Positions 32,766 to 42,596 are shown, numbered from the stretch's first letter. The stretch is 64,000 nucleotides of DNA from Alphaproteobacteria bacterium (GCA_006226495.1 SBGU01000013.1:54268-118267); one strand, 5' to 3'. A program made the numbers and translations. The notes: a model not told the origin generated them from the letters alone.

Positions 32766-33677
32766 GTGTCAAGACTGGCCAATATCAGCGCTTTTGTTGC
32801 CGTGATCGAACATGGCAGTTTCGCCGAAGCCGCACGCCAGATGGGCCTGTCGCGGTCGCAGGTCAACAAGTCGGTGATCGCGCTTGAAGAACGGCTGGGC
32901 ACCCAGCTTCTGATGCGCACGACACGGAAGGTCAGCCCGTCCGCAAGCGGTGATGCCTTCTATGCCCGCGCCAAACAGATATTGGCCGACCTCGCCGACG
33001 CCGAACGCGCGGTGATGGAAGACCGGGACGAACCCCGCGGCACCCTTCGCCTCAATGCACCCATGTCGTTCGGTGCCCTGCACCTCGGGCCCGCCATTGC
33101 CGATTTCATGGCGCTGTACCCTGACCTTCGGGTTGAACTGTCGCTCAACGACCGCTTTGTGGATGTGATCGAAGAAGGCTTCGACGCCACCCTGCGCATC
33201 GGGGAACTGGATGAAAATTCGGCGCTTGTTGACCATCCCATCTGCATGGCGCGGCGCTTCTGTGTTGCCGCACCCGCGTTCCTCGACCGCCATGGCCCGC
33301 TGAACAACCCGGACCAGTTGAAGACCCTGCCGTGCCTGCATTATGGCACGTTCGGTCGCGGGCATTCCTGGCGGCTGGTGGGGCCTGACCGTACCCATAC
33401 GGTAGCGGTCAATGCCGTGATGCAGGCCAACAATGGCGAGGTGCTGGCCGCCGCCTGCGAACGCGGGCTGGGCATCGCCATGCTGCCCACCTTCATCACC
33501 GGCCCGGCACTGCAGGACGGGCGGCTTGTGCGGGTCTTGCCTGATTATGCACCACCCGATATTCACCTGATGCTGGTCTATCCGCCCAACCGGCACCTGG
33601 CGCCCAAGATACGGCGCCTGATCGATTTCCTGTATGACCGGTTCGGCAGCCGCCCGCACTGGGACCTTCTGGAGTAA
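32766..33677 (+). CDS. LysR-family transcriptional regulator
   Basis: A 303-residue LysR-type regulator. The N-terminal helix-turn-helix (ISAFVAVIEHGSFAEAAR then SRSQVNKSVIALEERLG) is followed by a periplasmic-binding-protein-like effector domain (RGTLRLNAPMSFG onward). The GTG at 32766 gives the normal N-terminus for the family; a TTG at 32727 would add 13 residues and run through the proposed operator, so I prefer the GTG. It probably controls the divergent pirin gene and itself. The TauE-type transporter gene starts four bases after its stop, so the two may be co-transcribed. Confidence 0.87.
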   Translation: MSRLANISAFVAVIEHGSFAEAARQMGLSRSQVNKSVIALEERLGTQLLMRTTRKVSPSASGDAFYARAKQILADLADAERAVMEDRDEPRGTLRLNAPMSFGALHLGPAIADFMALYPDLRVELSLNDRFVDVIEEGFDATLRIGELDENSALVDHPICMARRFCVAAPAFLDRHGPLNNPDQLKTLPCLHYGTFGRGHSWRLVGPDRTHTVAVNAVMQANNGEVLAAACERGLGIAMLPTFITGPALQDGRLVRVLPDYAPPDIHLMLVYPPNRHLAPKIRRLIDFLYDRFGSRPHWDLLE

Positions 33678-33681
33678 GCGC

Positions 33682-34434
33682 ATGTTCGACGCCGTGCCCA
33701 CCGATTTCTGGTTCTATGCCGCCGCCATTCCGGCGGTCTTGATCACCGGCATTTCCAAAGGCGGCTTTGGCGGCATCGCGCTTCTGGCCGTGCCGCTGTT
33801 GTCGCTCGTGGTACCGCCCACCATGGCGGCGGCGATCATGCTGCCGCTCCTGTTGCTGATGGATTTGCTGGGTGTGCTGGCCTGGCGCAAGGCGGTGGCC
33901 TGGCGCCATCTCGCCGTGCTGCTGCCGGGTGCTGCGGTTGGCATCATTACCGGCGCGCTGACCGCGCGTTTGATCGACGCCGATATGGTGCGGCTGATGG
34001 TGGGGCTGATCGCCATCATCTTCTGCCTCTATAGCTGGTGGCCCAGGAAGGCGGTGGCTGCCGCGCCCGGCGTGCATGCCAGCGGCACCTTCTGGGGCGC
34101 GGTCGCGGGCTATACCAGCTATATCGCGCATGCGGGTTCGCCGCCCTTTCATACCTATATCCTGCCGCGCAAATTGCCGCCGGATACCCTGGCCGCCACC
34201 GGGGTCTGGTTCTTCGCACTCGTCAACAGCGGCAAGCTGCCGGCCTATATCCTGACCGGGCAACTGGACCGGGACGCCTTCGTCGTCGCGCTGGTGCTGG
34301 CGCCCCTTGTGCCCATCGGTGTCTATCTGGGTATCTGGCTCAACAGGCGCATGCCACATGTGCTGTTCTACCGCATCATCTATGCGGCAGTATTTGTCTC
34401 AGGCCTGAAGCTGATCTACGACGCGCTTAGCTGA
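33682..34434 (+). CDS. TauE/SafE family membrane transporter
   Basis: A 250-residue inner-membrane protein with about eight predicted helices. It carries the family's repeated pattern GISKGGFGG near residue 24, and SYIAHAGSPPFHTYILPRKL in the second half. The family exports sulfite, sulfoacetate or related organic anions; the substrate here is unknown. It follows the LysR gene with a four-base gap. Its 3' end overlaps the convergent oxidoreductase gene by eight bases. Confidence 0.85.
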   Translation: MFDAVPTDFWFYAAAIPAVLITGISKGGFGGIALLAVPLLSLVVPPTMAAAIMLPLLLLMDLLGVLAWRKAVAWRHLAVLLPGAAVGIITGALTARLIDADMVRLMVGLIAIIFCLYSWWPRKAVAAAPGVHASGTFWGAVAGYTSYIAHAGSPPFHTYILPRKLPPDTLAATGVWFFALVNSGKLPAYILTGQLDRDAFVVALVLAPLVPIGVYLGIWLNRRMPHVLFYRIIYAAVFVSGLKLIYDALS

Positions 34435-35464
34435 CGCTGAGGGTGCGGCCCTGCCGGCTGCTTTCAAACGCCAGGTCGATCAGCCGCATCACCACAAGCG
34501 CCTGTTCCCCGGTCGCGGGCGGGCGCACGCCCATGCGCACCGCCGCCGCCAGCCCCTCGAAATAGCGGTAATAACAGCCGCGTTCGGTGCGCACCCGGTG
34601 GCTGCCATGGCCGTCATACAGCCAGCCATAATCGTCCGGCGCCTCGTCCGCCCAGGCGGGATGCGCAGGCGAAATGCCTTCCTTCAGGCGCGGCTCCTGC
34701 GGGTCGAGGCCATATTTCAGGAAGGTCGCCGTGTCGCCTTCAACCTTGAAACGCAGGTTGGGTGCGGCGGCATAGGGGCTGGAATGCAGGATCGCCAGCA
34801 CACCCGGATAATGCAACTGGATATGGAACAGGTCGTCGGTCACCGCACCCGGGCGGCTCGCGCGCACCGTGGCGGTCACGGCGTCGGGCACGCCAAACAA
34901 CTGAACCGCTTGGTCAATCAGGTGCGGCCCAAGGTCATAAAGAATGCCGCTGCCTTCCCCCGCGCTTTCGCGCCAGGTGTCGCGCACATTGGGGCGGAAA
35001 CGGTCGAAATGGCTTTCAAACACCCGCACGGCGCCCAGCCGGCCTTCGGCGATCAGCCGGGCAACAGTCAGGAAATCACCGTCGAAACGGCGGTTGTGAT
35101 AAACGGCGAGGGTCAGGTTCTTTTCTGCGGCCAGCGCCACCAGTTCTTCCCCCTCGTCGACCGTGGTGACAAAGGGTTTTTCCACCAGCACATGTTTGCC
35201 GGCCTCCAGCGCCCGGCACGCCAGGGCATAGTGCGCATGGTTGGGCGCGGTGATGACCACCAGTTCGGCGTCGCTTTCGTCGATCAGGCTTTCGCCGCCT
35301 GCATACAGCGGCACCCCCGGCCAGTCGTCCGCGGCTGCGGGCTGCGACGTGCTGATGCCGGCGATTTCAAATTCCGGCAGCATATCCAGGAACGGCAGGT
35401 GGAACACCCGGGCCGACAGGCCATATCCGATGACAGCAGCACGAATGGGTTCGGGTTCAGACAT
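34427..35464 (-). CDS. Gfo/Idh/MocA family oxidoreductase
   Basis: A 345-residue NAD(P)-dependent oxidoreductase. The N-terminal Rossmann fold begins AAVIGYGLSARVFHLPFL, the family motif EKPFVTTVDE lies near residue 97, and the alpha/beta substrate domain contains YDLGPHLIDQA (catalytic histidine region). The family acts on sugars, inositols and related polyols. The closest general type by length and pattern is the scyllo-inositol/YdgJ group. No sugar genes are nearby, so the substrate is open. A GAAAGG site precedes the ATG. Confidence 0.87.
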   Translation of the reverse strand: MSEPEPIRAAVIGYGLSARVFHLPFLDMLPEFEIAGISTSQPAAADDWPGVPLYAGGESLIDESDAELVVITAPNHAHYALACRALEAGKHVLVEKPFVTTVDEGEELVALAAEKNLTLAVYHNRRFDGDFLTVARLIAEGRLGAVRVFESHFDRFRPNVRDTWRESAGEGSGILYDLGPHLIDQAVQLFGVPDAVTATVRASRPGAVTDDLFHIQLHYPGVLAILHSSPYAAAPNLRFKVEGDTATFLKYGLDPQEPRLKEGISPAHPAWADEAPDDYGWLYDGHGSHRVRTERGCYYRYFEGLAAAVRMGVRPPATGEQALVVMRLIDLAFESSRQGRTLSVS

Positions 35465-35596
35465 AGCAAGCGACCTTTCTTTCCATATCTTCCTTTTTGC
35501 CAGATCAAGGGCCGGATGCCAACCTTGCGCAAGATATCGGGCGCGACAGGGGAAGCCTGCCGGATGGATGGAACACCCTATGTGATTGCCCTGTTT

Positions 35597-36205
35597 TCAG
35601 TCCCGCCTGGGTTCCGGTATCGGGGCCATGACGGTGGAGATGACGAGCGGCTGTTCGTCCTGCCCGGCGGATTCCCAGAACAGGCGCGCCACTTCGGCCA
35701 GATGATGGTTGATCTCTGCCAGTTGTTCGGCGTTCGGTGAGCCCACAAGCCGGTAGATGCGCAGGTTCTTGGCCACGCCTTCGCCAACCGCATGGCTGCT
35801 GCCGATGCCGCGGGCAAAATCCTTCGCCGCCTGCCGGCACTGGATGTCGGCCAGGCCCTTGTAGATGTCGCGCGCCAAAGGATCGTCGAGCGCAAGGCCG
35901 TAACGCATCACCGCGCCCGGCGTCCTGTACAGCTTTTCGGTACGGCGGTTGACGATGCGGCTGCCCGCCTCCTCGATCAGGCCGACGGCCAGCAACTGTT
36001 CCACATGGTGATACAGCGCCGTGGTGCGCACCCCCAGCATATCGGCAATTTCCCGGATCGAGCTCGGCCCCGCGTTGGCCAGCGCATCGGCAATGTCCAT
36101 ACGGCGCGCCGACATGAGGCAGGCGAATTGTTTCGGGTCCGTAATGTAAAAAGCGCCATCGTCTGGGTTCAAGATATTGGCGTCCGGGGCGCTGGTGCGG
36201 GTCAT
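35597..36205 (-). CDS. ArsR-like winged-helix transcriptional regulator
   Basis: A 202-residue regulator. Residues about 25-90 form an ArsR/helix-turn-helix 20-type winged helix (MDIADALANAGPSSIREIADMLG, TTALYHHVEQLLAVGLIEE, then the wing with RRTEKLYRT), followed by a helical C-terminal domain of unknown ligand. AGGAGT precedes the chosen ATG at 36205. It lies 68 bases after the stop of the large amidohydrolase gene on the same strand, with a strong hairpin between them. It may regulate the upstream peptidase/amidohydrolase locus, but a separate target is equally possible. Confidence 0.8.
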   Translation of the reverse strand: MTRTSAPDANILNPDDGAFYITDPKQFACLMSARRMDIADALANAGPSSIREIADMLGVRTTALYHHVEQLLAVGLIEEAGSRIVNRRTEKLYRTPGAVMRYGLALDDPLARDIYKGLADIQCRQAAKDFARGIGSSHAVGEGVAKNLRIYRLVGSPNAEQLAEINHHLAEVARLFWESAGQDEQPLVISTVMAPIPEPRRD

Positions 36206-36226
36206 GGCTTTACTCCTGCCTGAGGT

Positions 36227-36254
36227 GCCGGGGGCGAGGCTGCCCGCCCCCGGC
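36227..36254 (-). terminator. strong hairpin after the propeller-amidohydrolase gene
   Basis: GCCGGGGGCG (36227-36236) pairs perfectly with CGCCCCCGGC (36245-36254). There is no T-run after it on the minus strand, so it is a weak terminator or a 3'-end protecting structure just before the regulator gene. Confidence 0.5.
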
Positions 36255-36273
36255 GTGTCTCTGATAAATCGGC

Positions 36274-39200
36274 TTACTTGCCGGTCTTCGGTGCCTGGTC
36301 CGCGAACCAGAAGGGCGGCAGGTCGCGTTTCAGCGGCCATTCCTGGTTCATGGTATCACCGTCATACAGCCGGCCGTTCATCATGACCTTGTCGATGGCG
36401 AGGCTATTGTGGATATCCTCGCGCGGGTCCTTGTCCAGGATCACCAGGTCCGCGAACTTGCCCGGATCGATGGAACCAACCTCGGTTTCATGGCCGATGA
36501 TATGGGCGCCGTCGATGGTCGCGGCTTTCAGCACTTCCATCGGTGTGGCCTTGCCGGACCCCAGCGCCCACATTTCCCAGTGGTAACCAAGGCCCTGGAA
36601 CTGGCCGTGGCTGCCGACCCCGACCTTGCCGCCGGCGCGCTGGGCATCGATGGCGCTGTCGGCGACGCGGGTGAAGCTGTATTCTTCATCCCGGAACCAG
36701 GGCCGGCGCTTCGACCGCGCGTCCAGTTCATGGTGCGGCATGAAGCGGTTCACCTTCGGGTCGTCATGCGGGTTATTGTGGGCATAGAAATAATTCTCGC
36801 CCATCGGGCCGCCGTAGGTGACCAGAAGGGTCGGCGTATAGCTGGTGCCGGACTGGGCGATCAGCTCGACCATGTCCTTATAGAGCGGCACCACCGGCAG
36901 CGCATGTTCGTTGCCCGAAAAACCGTCAATCATGTGGGTGATGTCCAGCTTCACATCGAGGGCACCTTCGGTCGTGGGCATCATGCCCAATTCCTTCGAG
37001 GCTTCGACGATCATCTGGCGGGTTTTGCGGTTGCCCGAGACATAGGCCTTGATGTTTTTGGTGCGGTAATGGTCGCGGTAGCGGGTCAGCACCTCCTTGG
37101 CGTGATCGACCGAGGTGATGGCAGTGTCGGAGAAGACACCCGGCCCCGTGGACCATGCCCGGAAACCGACCATGCGACCGGCTTCCACCATGTCCTGATA
37201 GGCGAAGATGTCGGTGGTCGAGGTCTGCACATCAAGGCCGCTGGTCACGCCGTATGCCAGGTTGGCGACAAACGGCCAGAAGGTTTCTTCGATTACCTCG
37301 TTCCGGGACCAGTTTTCCCAGTGGCCGTGGGTGTCGACAAAACCGGGCGTGATATATTTGCCGGTCATGTCACGCACTTCCGCCCCTTTGGGAACCTCAA
37401 GGCTGCCTTTGGCACCCACGGCCTTGAACTTGCCGTCGACCACCAGGATGTCGGCATTCTCGATCACACCGGCTTCCCCCATGGTCAGCACCGTGGCGCC
37501 GGACAACAGGATGGTGCCCGCCGGATTGTCGCGCGGCACTTCCACCCGCACATCGCGGCTGGTATAGGCCTTGGGTTTTTCTTCGGCCTTCTCGTCGGCT
37601 TTTTCTGCGGCTTGTTCCGCAGCCGGCTCGTCGGCTTTGGCGTCGGCCGTACCCGCATCCGCCACGGCGGTTTCGCCTTCGGCCTTGTCCTCGGCTTTTT
37701 CGTCTTTCTTGGGGTCTACCCATTCGACATCCGCCAGCTTCTGTTCATAGAAGGTGCTGCCGACCGACCAGAAGATGGTCTTGCCGTCTTCGGACCAGCC
37801 GAAATAGTCGGCGCCAATGTCGAACAGGGTCTTGAAGGGCACCTGCGGGGAATGCTGGTTCACTTCCAGCAGCTTGCCGCCCTGCGGCGGCAGTACCAGC
37901 ACATGCAGGCGTTCTTCGCTGCGGGCCAGGGCATAGTTGCCGTCCGGGCTCATGCGCATGTCACGTGCGGCCACGGGTTCATTGGCGAAATACAGGCCCT
38001 TGCCTTTGACGAGCACGTGGTCGCGCCGGTCGGTGCCATCCAGCCGGACCGAGAACAGGCCGCTTGAACCCGAAAACGGCCCCATGCCGCCATACAGATA
38101 GACCCGGTCTTTGGCATTGCCAAAATGCACGCCCGAAAAACCGGTGCCGACCAGGATGGTGCGTTCGGCGCCCGATTTGACATTCAGGGCCACCAGATCG
38201 CGCTGGCTGTAGGGATCGCCCATGTTGAACTGATAGTTGGAGCCGCGCACGGCCACGATCTCGTCGCCCGCCGGGGTATAGTGCGGTTCGCTATAGTAAC
38301 CCGGCACCCTGGTCAGCCGTTCGGGTTTGCCACCCGACGATTTCAGGCGCCAGACATGGCCGCCCTCGGCGGTCCAACTGATATAGGTGATATATTTGCC
38401 ATCATGCGACCAACTGGGCTGGAACACATGCTGGCCGGCGCGGTCCAGCTTCGCGGGTTTGCTGTCGGCCTTTGTGAGATCGAGGGTGTAAAGCTCGCCC
38501 AGCGCCGAGAACACCACGCTTTTGCCGTCCGGCGACAGGGCCGGTGTCTGCATCAGGCGCGCGACCACCGGGCCTTCGGGGTCCGGCGTCTGGTTCACAA
38601 GGTTCGGCCCGATATCGATGGATACCTTGGCGATGAAGGGGATCACGGTGCGGGCACCGTCCGCCAGCGCGATACGTTCGATCTTGCCGCCCGAATTGGC
38701 GATGACCGCCGCCCCGTCGGGCGTGAAGCCGTAGGACGGCATCAGGTCGCGTGTGGCGCGGCTTTCCTGGTCGTCGCGGGTGACCGGGTAGGCCAGCCAG
38801 CGGTCGGCCCCGGTTTCAAGGTTGCGCACGCGCAAGCCCGTGTCGGCCTCGTAGCGGGTGGCATAAACCATCAGCTTGCCGTCGGGCGACAGGATCGGGC
38901 GCATGGCGCTGCCATAGGCCGTGGCCACCGTGTCGGTGGTGCCTTCATCCAGGTTCCGGCGCACGATCGACCAGGGGAAGCTGTCCATATTATAGGCGAA
39001 GCCACCGGCTTTCTGGGCGTAATACAGGAACTTGCCATCAGGCGACGCCACGGGACCCTGTGCGTTCGACTGTTGCGCACGCGGGGTCGACGGGCCGCCG
39101 GGCATGGCCTTGGTTACCTGGATGCCACTGCCGCCCAGCTTGTGATACATCCAGATTTCATTGGCGCCCAGCCCCTTCGGCAGTTGCGAGACATAGACAT

Positions 39201-39714
39201 AATTGCCGTCGGCGGACCAGGACGGGCTCATCATGCCGCCATCCGACAGGCTGGAAAGCTTCTTCGGCTCGCTGCCGTCGGCGTTGGCGATATAGATGTT
39301 TTCGCTGCCGTCCTCGTCGGACAGGTAGGCGATCATCTTGCCGTCGGGCGAAAAGGCGGGCTGGGACTGGAATTCCATGCCGGTCAGCAAGGGTTTGGCT
39401 TCGCCACCCGCGATCGGCAGGCTGTAGATATCGCCCAGCATCTCAAACAGGATGGTCTGCCCGTCGGGCGATACGGTCAGCGACAGCCAGGTGCCTTCGC
39501 TGGTCTCGAACTCGACCTTGCGTTCCGCCTTCAGCGGCAGGCCCTTCTTGTCGTCGGTCTTTTCACCGGGCGCGCCTTCGCCCAGATAGGTGGGTTCTTC
39601 CCATTTGCTGGCACCCGGCGCCGGATGAATGTCGGCCAGCGCGGCAGGTGCAAGCAGAAAACTGCTGGCCAGAAGCGCCGCCGCAAAAGGCCGCGCCTTC
39701 AGAAACTGTGACAT
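36274..39714 (-). CDS. exported amidohydrolase fused to a TolB-like beta-propeller
   Basis: A 1146-residue secreted protein. The signal peptide (ending ALADI near residue 28) is followed by about 630 residues of propeller repeats with the PD40-type words (SPDGK, SPSWSADGNYVY, SPDGKLMVYAT). A 50-residue Ala/Glu/Lys/Asp linker (about 665-716) leads to an amidohydrolase domain. In that domain DTHGHW supplies the first two metal-binding histidines (about 795 and 797) and PGKFADLVILDKDP closes the fold. Such proteins are thought to be periplasmic hydrolases of cyclic amides or peptides; the exact reaction is unknown. GAGGGGA precedes the start. It is the last enzyme of the peptide locus but has its own upstream region after a terminator. 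Confidence 0.87.
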   Translation of the reverse strand: MSQFLKARPFAAALLASSFLLAPAALADIHPAPGASKWEEPTYLGEGAPGEKTDDKKGLPLKAERKVEFETSEGTWLSLTVSPDGQTILFEMLGDIYSLPIAGGEAKPLLTGMEFQSQPAFSPDGKMIAYLSDEDGSENIYIANADGSEPKKLSSLSDGGMMSPSWSADGNYVYVSQLPKGLGANEIWMYHKLGGSGIQVTKAMPGGPSTPRAQQSNAQGPVASPDGKFLYYAQKAGGFAYNMDSFPWSIVRRNLDEGTTDTVATAYGSAMRPILSPDGKLMVYATRYEADTGLRVRNLETGADRWLAYPVTRDDQESRATRDLMPSYGFTPDGAAVIANSGGKIERIALADGARTVIPFIAKVSIDIGPNLVNQTPDPEGPVVARLMQTPALSPDGKSVVFSALGELYTLDLTKADSKPAKLDRAGQHVFQPSWSHDGKYITYISWTAEGGHVWRLKSSGGKPERLTRVPGYYSEPHYTPAGDEIVAVRGSNYQFNMGDPYSQRDLVALNVKSGAERTILVGTGFSGVHFGNAKDRVYLYGGMGPFSGSSGLFSVRLDGTDRRDHVLVKGKGLYFANEPVAARDMRMSPDGNYALARSEERLHVLVLPPQGGKLLEVNQHSPQVPFKTLFDIGADYFGWSEDGKTIFWSVGSTFYEQKLADVEWVDPKKDEKAEDKAEGETAVADAGTADAKADEPAAEQAAEKADEKAEEKPKAYTSRDVRVEVPRDNPAGTILLSGATVLTMGEAGVIENADILVVDGKFKAVGAKGSLEVPKGAEVRDMTGKYITPGFVDTHGHWENWSRNEVIEETFWPFVANLAYGVTSGLDVQTSTTDIFAYQDMVEAGRMVGFRAWSTGPGVFSDTAITSVDHAKEVLTRYRDHYRTKNIKAYVSGNRKTRQMIVEASKELGMMPTTEGALDVKLDITHMIDGFSGNEHALPVVPLYKDMVELIAQSGTSYTPTLLVTYGGPMGENYFYAHNNPHDDPKVNRFMPHHELDARSKRRPWFRDEEYSFTRVADSAIDAQRAGGKVGVGSHGQFQGLGYHWEMWALGSGKATPMEVLKAATIDGAHIIGHETEVGSIDPGKFADLVILDKDPREDIHNSLAIDKVMMNGRLYDGDTMNQEWPLKRDLPPFWFADQAPKTGK

Positions 39715-39820
39715 GATATTCCCCTCATCTGTGTGACTTCCCCCGCCCCTCCACGGACGGCGTGGAAAAAGGCTAACCCTGAGCGGTCACTTGTTCAATT
39801 ATTTTTTATTTTTTGAATAA

Positions 39821-39852
39821 AAAGGCCCGCACCGGGATGGGCGCAGGCCTTT
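39821..39852 (-). terminator. rho-independent terminator after the M19 dipeptidase gene
   Basis: On the minus strand AAAGGCCTGCGCC pairs (two G-T wobbles) with GGTGCGGGCCTTT around a short loop and runs into TTTTTATTC. It ends the long peptide-locus transcript 24 bases after the dipeptidase stop. The AT-rich bases 39796-39820 beyond it are the likely promoter area of the propeller-amidohydrolase gene. Confidence 0.8.
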
Positions 39853-39875
39853 GTGCTTCAGGATGCAGGATGTGT

Positions 39876-41072
39876 TCAGGCGCCCCAGATGTCCCTGTAA
39901 TAACGCAGGAAATTGCCGCCGAGGACTTTGTCGATGCGGACGGAGGAATGCCCGCGCGCCGACAGCATATCGGCCAGCTTCTGGAACTGCCCCGGCCCCT
40001 GCAGGTCGGGGATGAAGGGCACCACGCCCATTTTTTCACCGCGCGCGGAGATTCCCGCCTTTTGCCGGCGCGTGATCTCGTCGTCGATGATCTTGTGGAA
40101 GCCCTTCATGTCGTCGACCGCTGTGGTGCCGCCGTCGGTGCCGATGCCAACATGGTCTTCGCCGCACACCTTGATGGCATGTTCGATATGGGCGACCACG
40201 TCATCGGCGGTCGGGAAACTGTCTTCCTTCAGGAACGGCATGAAATAGATGCCGGCGACCCCGCCCTTGTCGGCCATCAGACGCAGTTCTTCGTCGGTCT
40301 TGTTGCGCGGCAGGTCGGCCAGCGCGCGGCAGCCGGTGTGGGAAATGCAGATGGGCGCCTTCGAGGTGGCGATGGCATCAAGGCAGGTGCGTTCGCCCGA
40401 ATGGCTGAGGTCGACCGCCACGCGGGCGTCGTTCAGGCGCAAGACCACATCCTTGCCAAACCCGGTCAGGCCCTTGTTTTCGGCCTCCATGCTGCCGTCG
40501 CCCAACTGGTTGCGCACATTGTAGGTGAGCTGGATGATCTTGACGCCAAGGCCGGCGAAGGTATCGACCCGCTCGAGCCTGTTGCCCATCATGGTGGCAT
40601 TCTGGAACCCCATGATGATGCCGATCTTGCCTTCCTGTTTCGCGCGTTCGATGTCGGCGGCGGTCCAGACCTTCAGAAGCTGGTCGCCATGATGGTCGAT
40701 GATACGGTTCCAGCGCGCGATTTCGCTGACCGTATATTCGAACGGCTCCTCCGGCCCCGCGACATAACCGAGGGTCAGGTTCACCGCCGTGGTGCCGGAC
40801 TTGATGGCGTCGGCCATCGCGCGCGGGTCGAGGCTGGTGTCCTTCGAACCCGCAACCGGGTTGGCGTCCTTTTTCTTCGGCAGCATGCGCAGGTTCGGGT
40901 TGTCGATGCCGCCAAGATTGTTGATGACAATGGCCTTGGCGAGGCCGGTGTAGCCACTTTCGGCGAATGCCGCCGAGCCCATGTTCAGGAACGGCAGCAC
41001 GGCTGCGGCCCCGGCGCCAAGGCGCAGGAAATCCCGCCGGGCCATCTGGCTGGATATATGTTTGTCGGTCAC
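39876..41072 (-). CDS. Tat-exported M19 family (membrane dipeptidase) protein, copy 1
   Basis: A 398-residue peptidase-M19 family protein with a twin-arginine signal (ARRDFLRLGAG, cleaved near AFAES). The family (renal dipeptidase) hydrolyses dipeptides, including those with a C-terminal D-residue, with two zinc ions. Recognisable here are VDLSHSGERT, CISHTGCRAL, the RNKTDEELRLMADKGG block and HVGIGTDGG. The N-terminal HxD metal motif and the bridging Glu (usual GHND and EGG) read NNLGGID and FQNAT, so these ligands are not conserved. The start is a GTG preceded by GGGGGAA; an ATG nine residues further in is possible. It is the last gene of a minus-strand series and is followed by a terminator. 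It is paralogous to the product at 46191. Confidence 0.83.
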   Translation of the reverse strand: MTDKHISSQMARRDFLRLGAGAAAVLPFLNMGSAAFAESGYTGLAKAIVINNLGGIDNPNLRMLPKKKDANPVAGSKDTSLDPRAMADAIKSGTTAVNLTLGYVAGPEEPFEYTVSEIARWNRIIDHHGDQLLKVWTAADIERAKQEGKIGIIMGFQNATMMGNRLERVDTFAGLGVKIIQLTYNVRNQLGDGSMEAENKGLTGFGKDVVLRLNDARVAVDLSHSGERTCLDAIATSKAPICISHTGCRALADLPRNKTDEELRLMADKGGVAGIYFMPFLKEDSFPTADDVVAHIEHAIKVCGEDHVGIGTDGGTTAVDDMKGFHKIIDDEITRRQKAGISARGEKMGVVPFIPDLQGPGQFQKLADMLSARGHSSVRIDKVLGGNFLRYYRDIWGA

Positions 41073-41088
41073 TCTGTCATTCCCCCAA

Positions 41089-42471
41089 TCAGTCGCCTGC
41101 CAGCTCGTCTTTACTGAGCGGCACATAATCGGCACGGGCATATTCCCGGCCGGATTTCACGGTCAGCACCACGGAACGCAGGTTCGCGATGTCGGTGAGC
41201 GGATTCTGGTCCAGGAACAGGATGTCGGCCTTCTTGCCGGCCTCCAGGCTGCCGCGGTCGGCCTCCAGCCCCATGGTGCGCGCGCCCACCAAGGTCGCCG
41301 AGCGGATCACCTGCAGGGGCGGCATTTTGGCATCGGTGGCCAGCACCGTCATTTCATCGAACAGGGACGGATAGGCGGCTTCGGCCGGCAGGTTGCTGTC
41401 GGTCCCTGCCGAGATATTGACCCCCTGTTCATAGGCAAACTGCGTGAGCGCCCCCGCGAACGCGGGCGGGCAGATGGCCGGGCCGGCCTTGCGTTCCTTT
41501 TGCCCCTTCTGGCGTTCGGCAATATGAGTATAAAGCCACAGGGTGGCATCGAGGATGGTGCCCTGTGCTTTCATTTTGGCAAACAAGGCGGCAAGGCGCG
41601 GGTCGCGCGGGTCCAGGCTGTCATAGGGCGGCTGGATGGTATGGTGATACTGGGTCGGTTTTTCATCCGAAATTTCGAAGGCCAGGCGGCAAACGTGGGA
41701 GATCACGTCCACCCTGGCATCCACCACATCACCCGGCGTGGCCGGGAACACCATCGAATGCGCCCAAACCTTGATGCCCTGTTTGTGGGCTTCTGTCGAA
41801 ATGCGGTGGACTTCCGCGGATGGCAGGTTCGCGTAAATCTTGATGCCGGTGGCCCAGGTGCCGCGCGCCATGGCCACGGCTTTCACCATGTCGGTGTCTG
41901 GCGTGATGGCCTGCATCCAGGGTACCTGCCCCGGCACCTCGCCTTCCGCTGCCGCACCGGGGCGCGGATCATGGAAGAAAGTGGGGCCGGCCATCAGCGC
42001 CGCATAATACAGATCAGGCGCCGGGATTTTACCCAGCCGGCTTTTGCGGGCAAGATCGGCCAGCGCCCGCATGTCGCCCGCCATGTCGCGCACGGTGGTA
42101 ACACCGCTGTAGACATAGCGCCGCATCAGCGCCTCGGCCTTCACCTCGTTCGGTACGGTGGCCATATGCACATGGGTGTCGATCAAGCCCGGCAGCGCAT
42201 ACCAGCCGCTGCCGTCCACCAGTTTGGTGCCTTCGGGCAGGCTGGCCTGCAACTCGCCCGCAGGCGCAATCTTCAGGATGCGGTCGCCCGCGACCAGGAT
42301 GGCCATGCCGTCCTGCATCTGGGCACCCGTGCCATCGATCAATTTCACGCCGGTATATAGGGTGGTCGGTTTAGCCGGGGTTTCGGCCGTTTTGTCGTCC
42401 GCCAGAACACCGGTCGCGCACAGGGCCGAGAGGGCCAGCGCGGCGGTGGCGAACAGGGTTTTTATGGTCAT
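41089..42471 (-). CDS. exported imidazolonepropionase-like amidohydrolase
   Basis: A 460-residue metal-dependent amidohydrolase with a signal peptide (about 24 residues, ending VLA). DTHVHM (H100, H102) gives the metal pair, KVWAHS and VISHVCR later histidines, AGTDSNLP the catalytic aspartate, and AGKKADILFLDQNP the closing strand. This subgroup includes Xaa-Pro and Xaa-Arg dipeptidases (prolidase-like Sgx-type enzymes), which fits the peptide context, but specificity is inferred only. AAGGGG lies upstream of the ATG. It is 16 bases from the M19 gene start downstream. Confidence 0.85.
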   Translation of the reverse strand: MTIKTLFATAALALSALCATGVLADDKTAETPAKPTTLYTGVKLIDGTGAQMQDGMAILVAGDRILKIAPAGELQASLPEGTKLVDGSGWYALPGLIDTHVHMATVPNEVKAEALMRRYVYSGVTTVRDMAGDMRALADLARKSRLGKIPAPDLYYAALMAGPTFFHDPRPGAAAEGEVPGQVPWMQAITPDTDMVKAVAMARGTWATGIKIYANLPSAEVHRISTEAHKQGIKVWAHSMVFPATPGDVVDARVDVISHVCRLAFEISDEKPTQYHHTIQPPYDSLDPRDPRLAALFAKMKAQGTILDATLWLYTHIAERQKGQKERKAGPAICPPAFAGALTQFAYEQGVNISAGTDSNLPAEAAYPSLFDEMTVLATDAKMPPLQVIRSATLVGARTMGLEADRGSLEAGKKADILFLDQNPLTDIANLRSVVLTVKSGREYARADYVPLSKDELAGD

Positions 42472-42596
42472 ACAGGGCCCCTTGAAATCCGATATCGCTG
42501 CCTGGCCCACCTTCATATTCCCCCGGCGGACGACAGCCACCGCCAGTGTGGCCCAGCGGGCAAGCGAAATCCAGACCTGCAAGCGCCATCGGTGAT

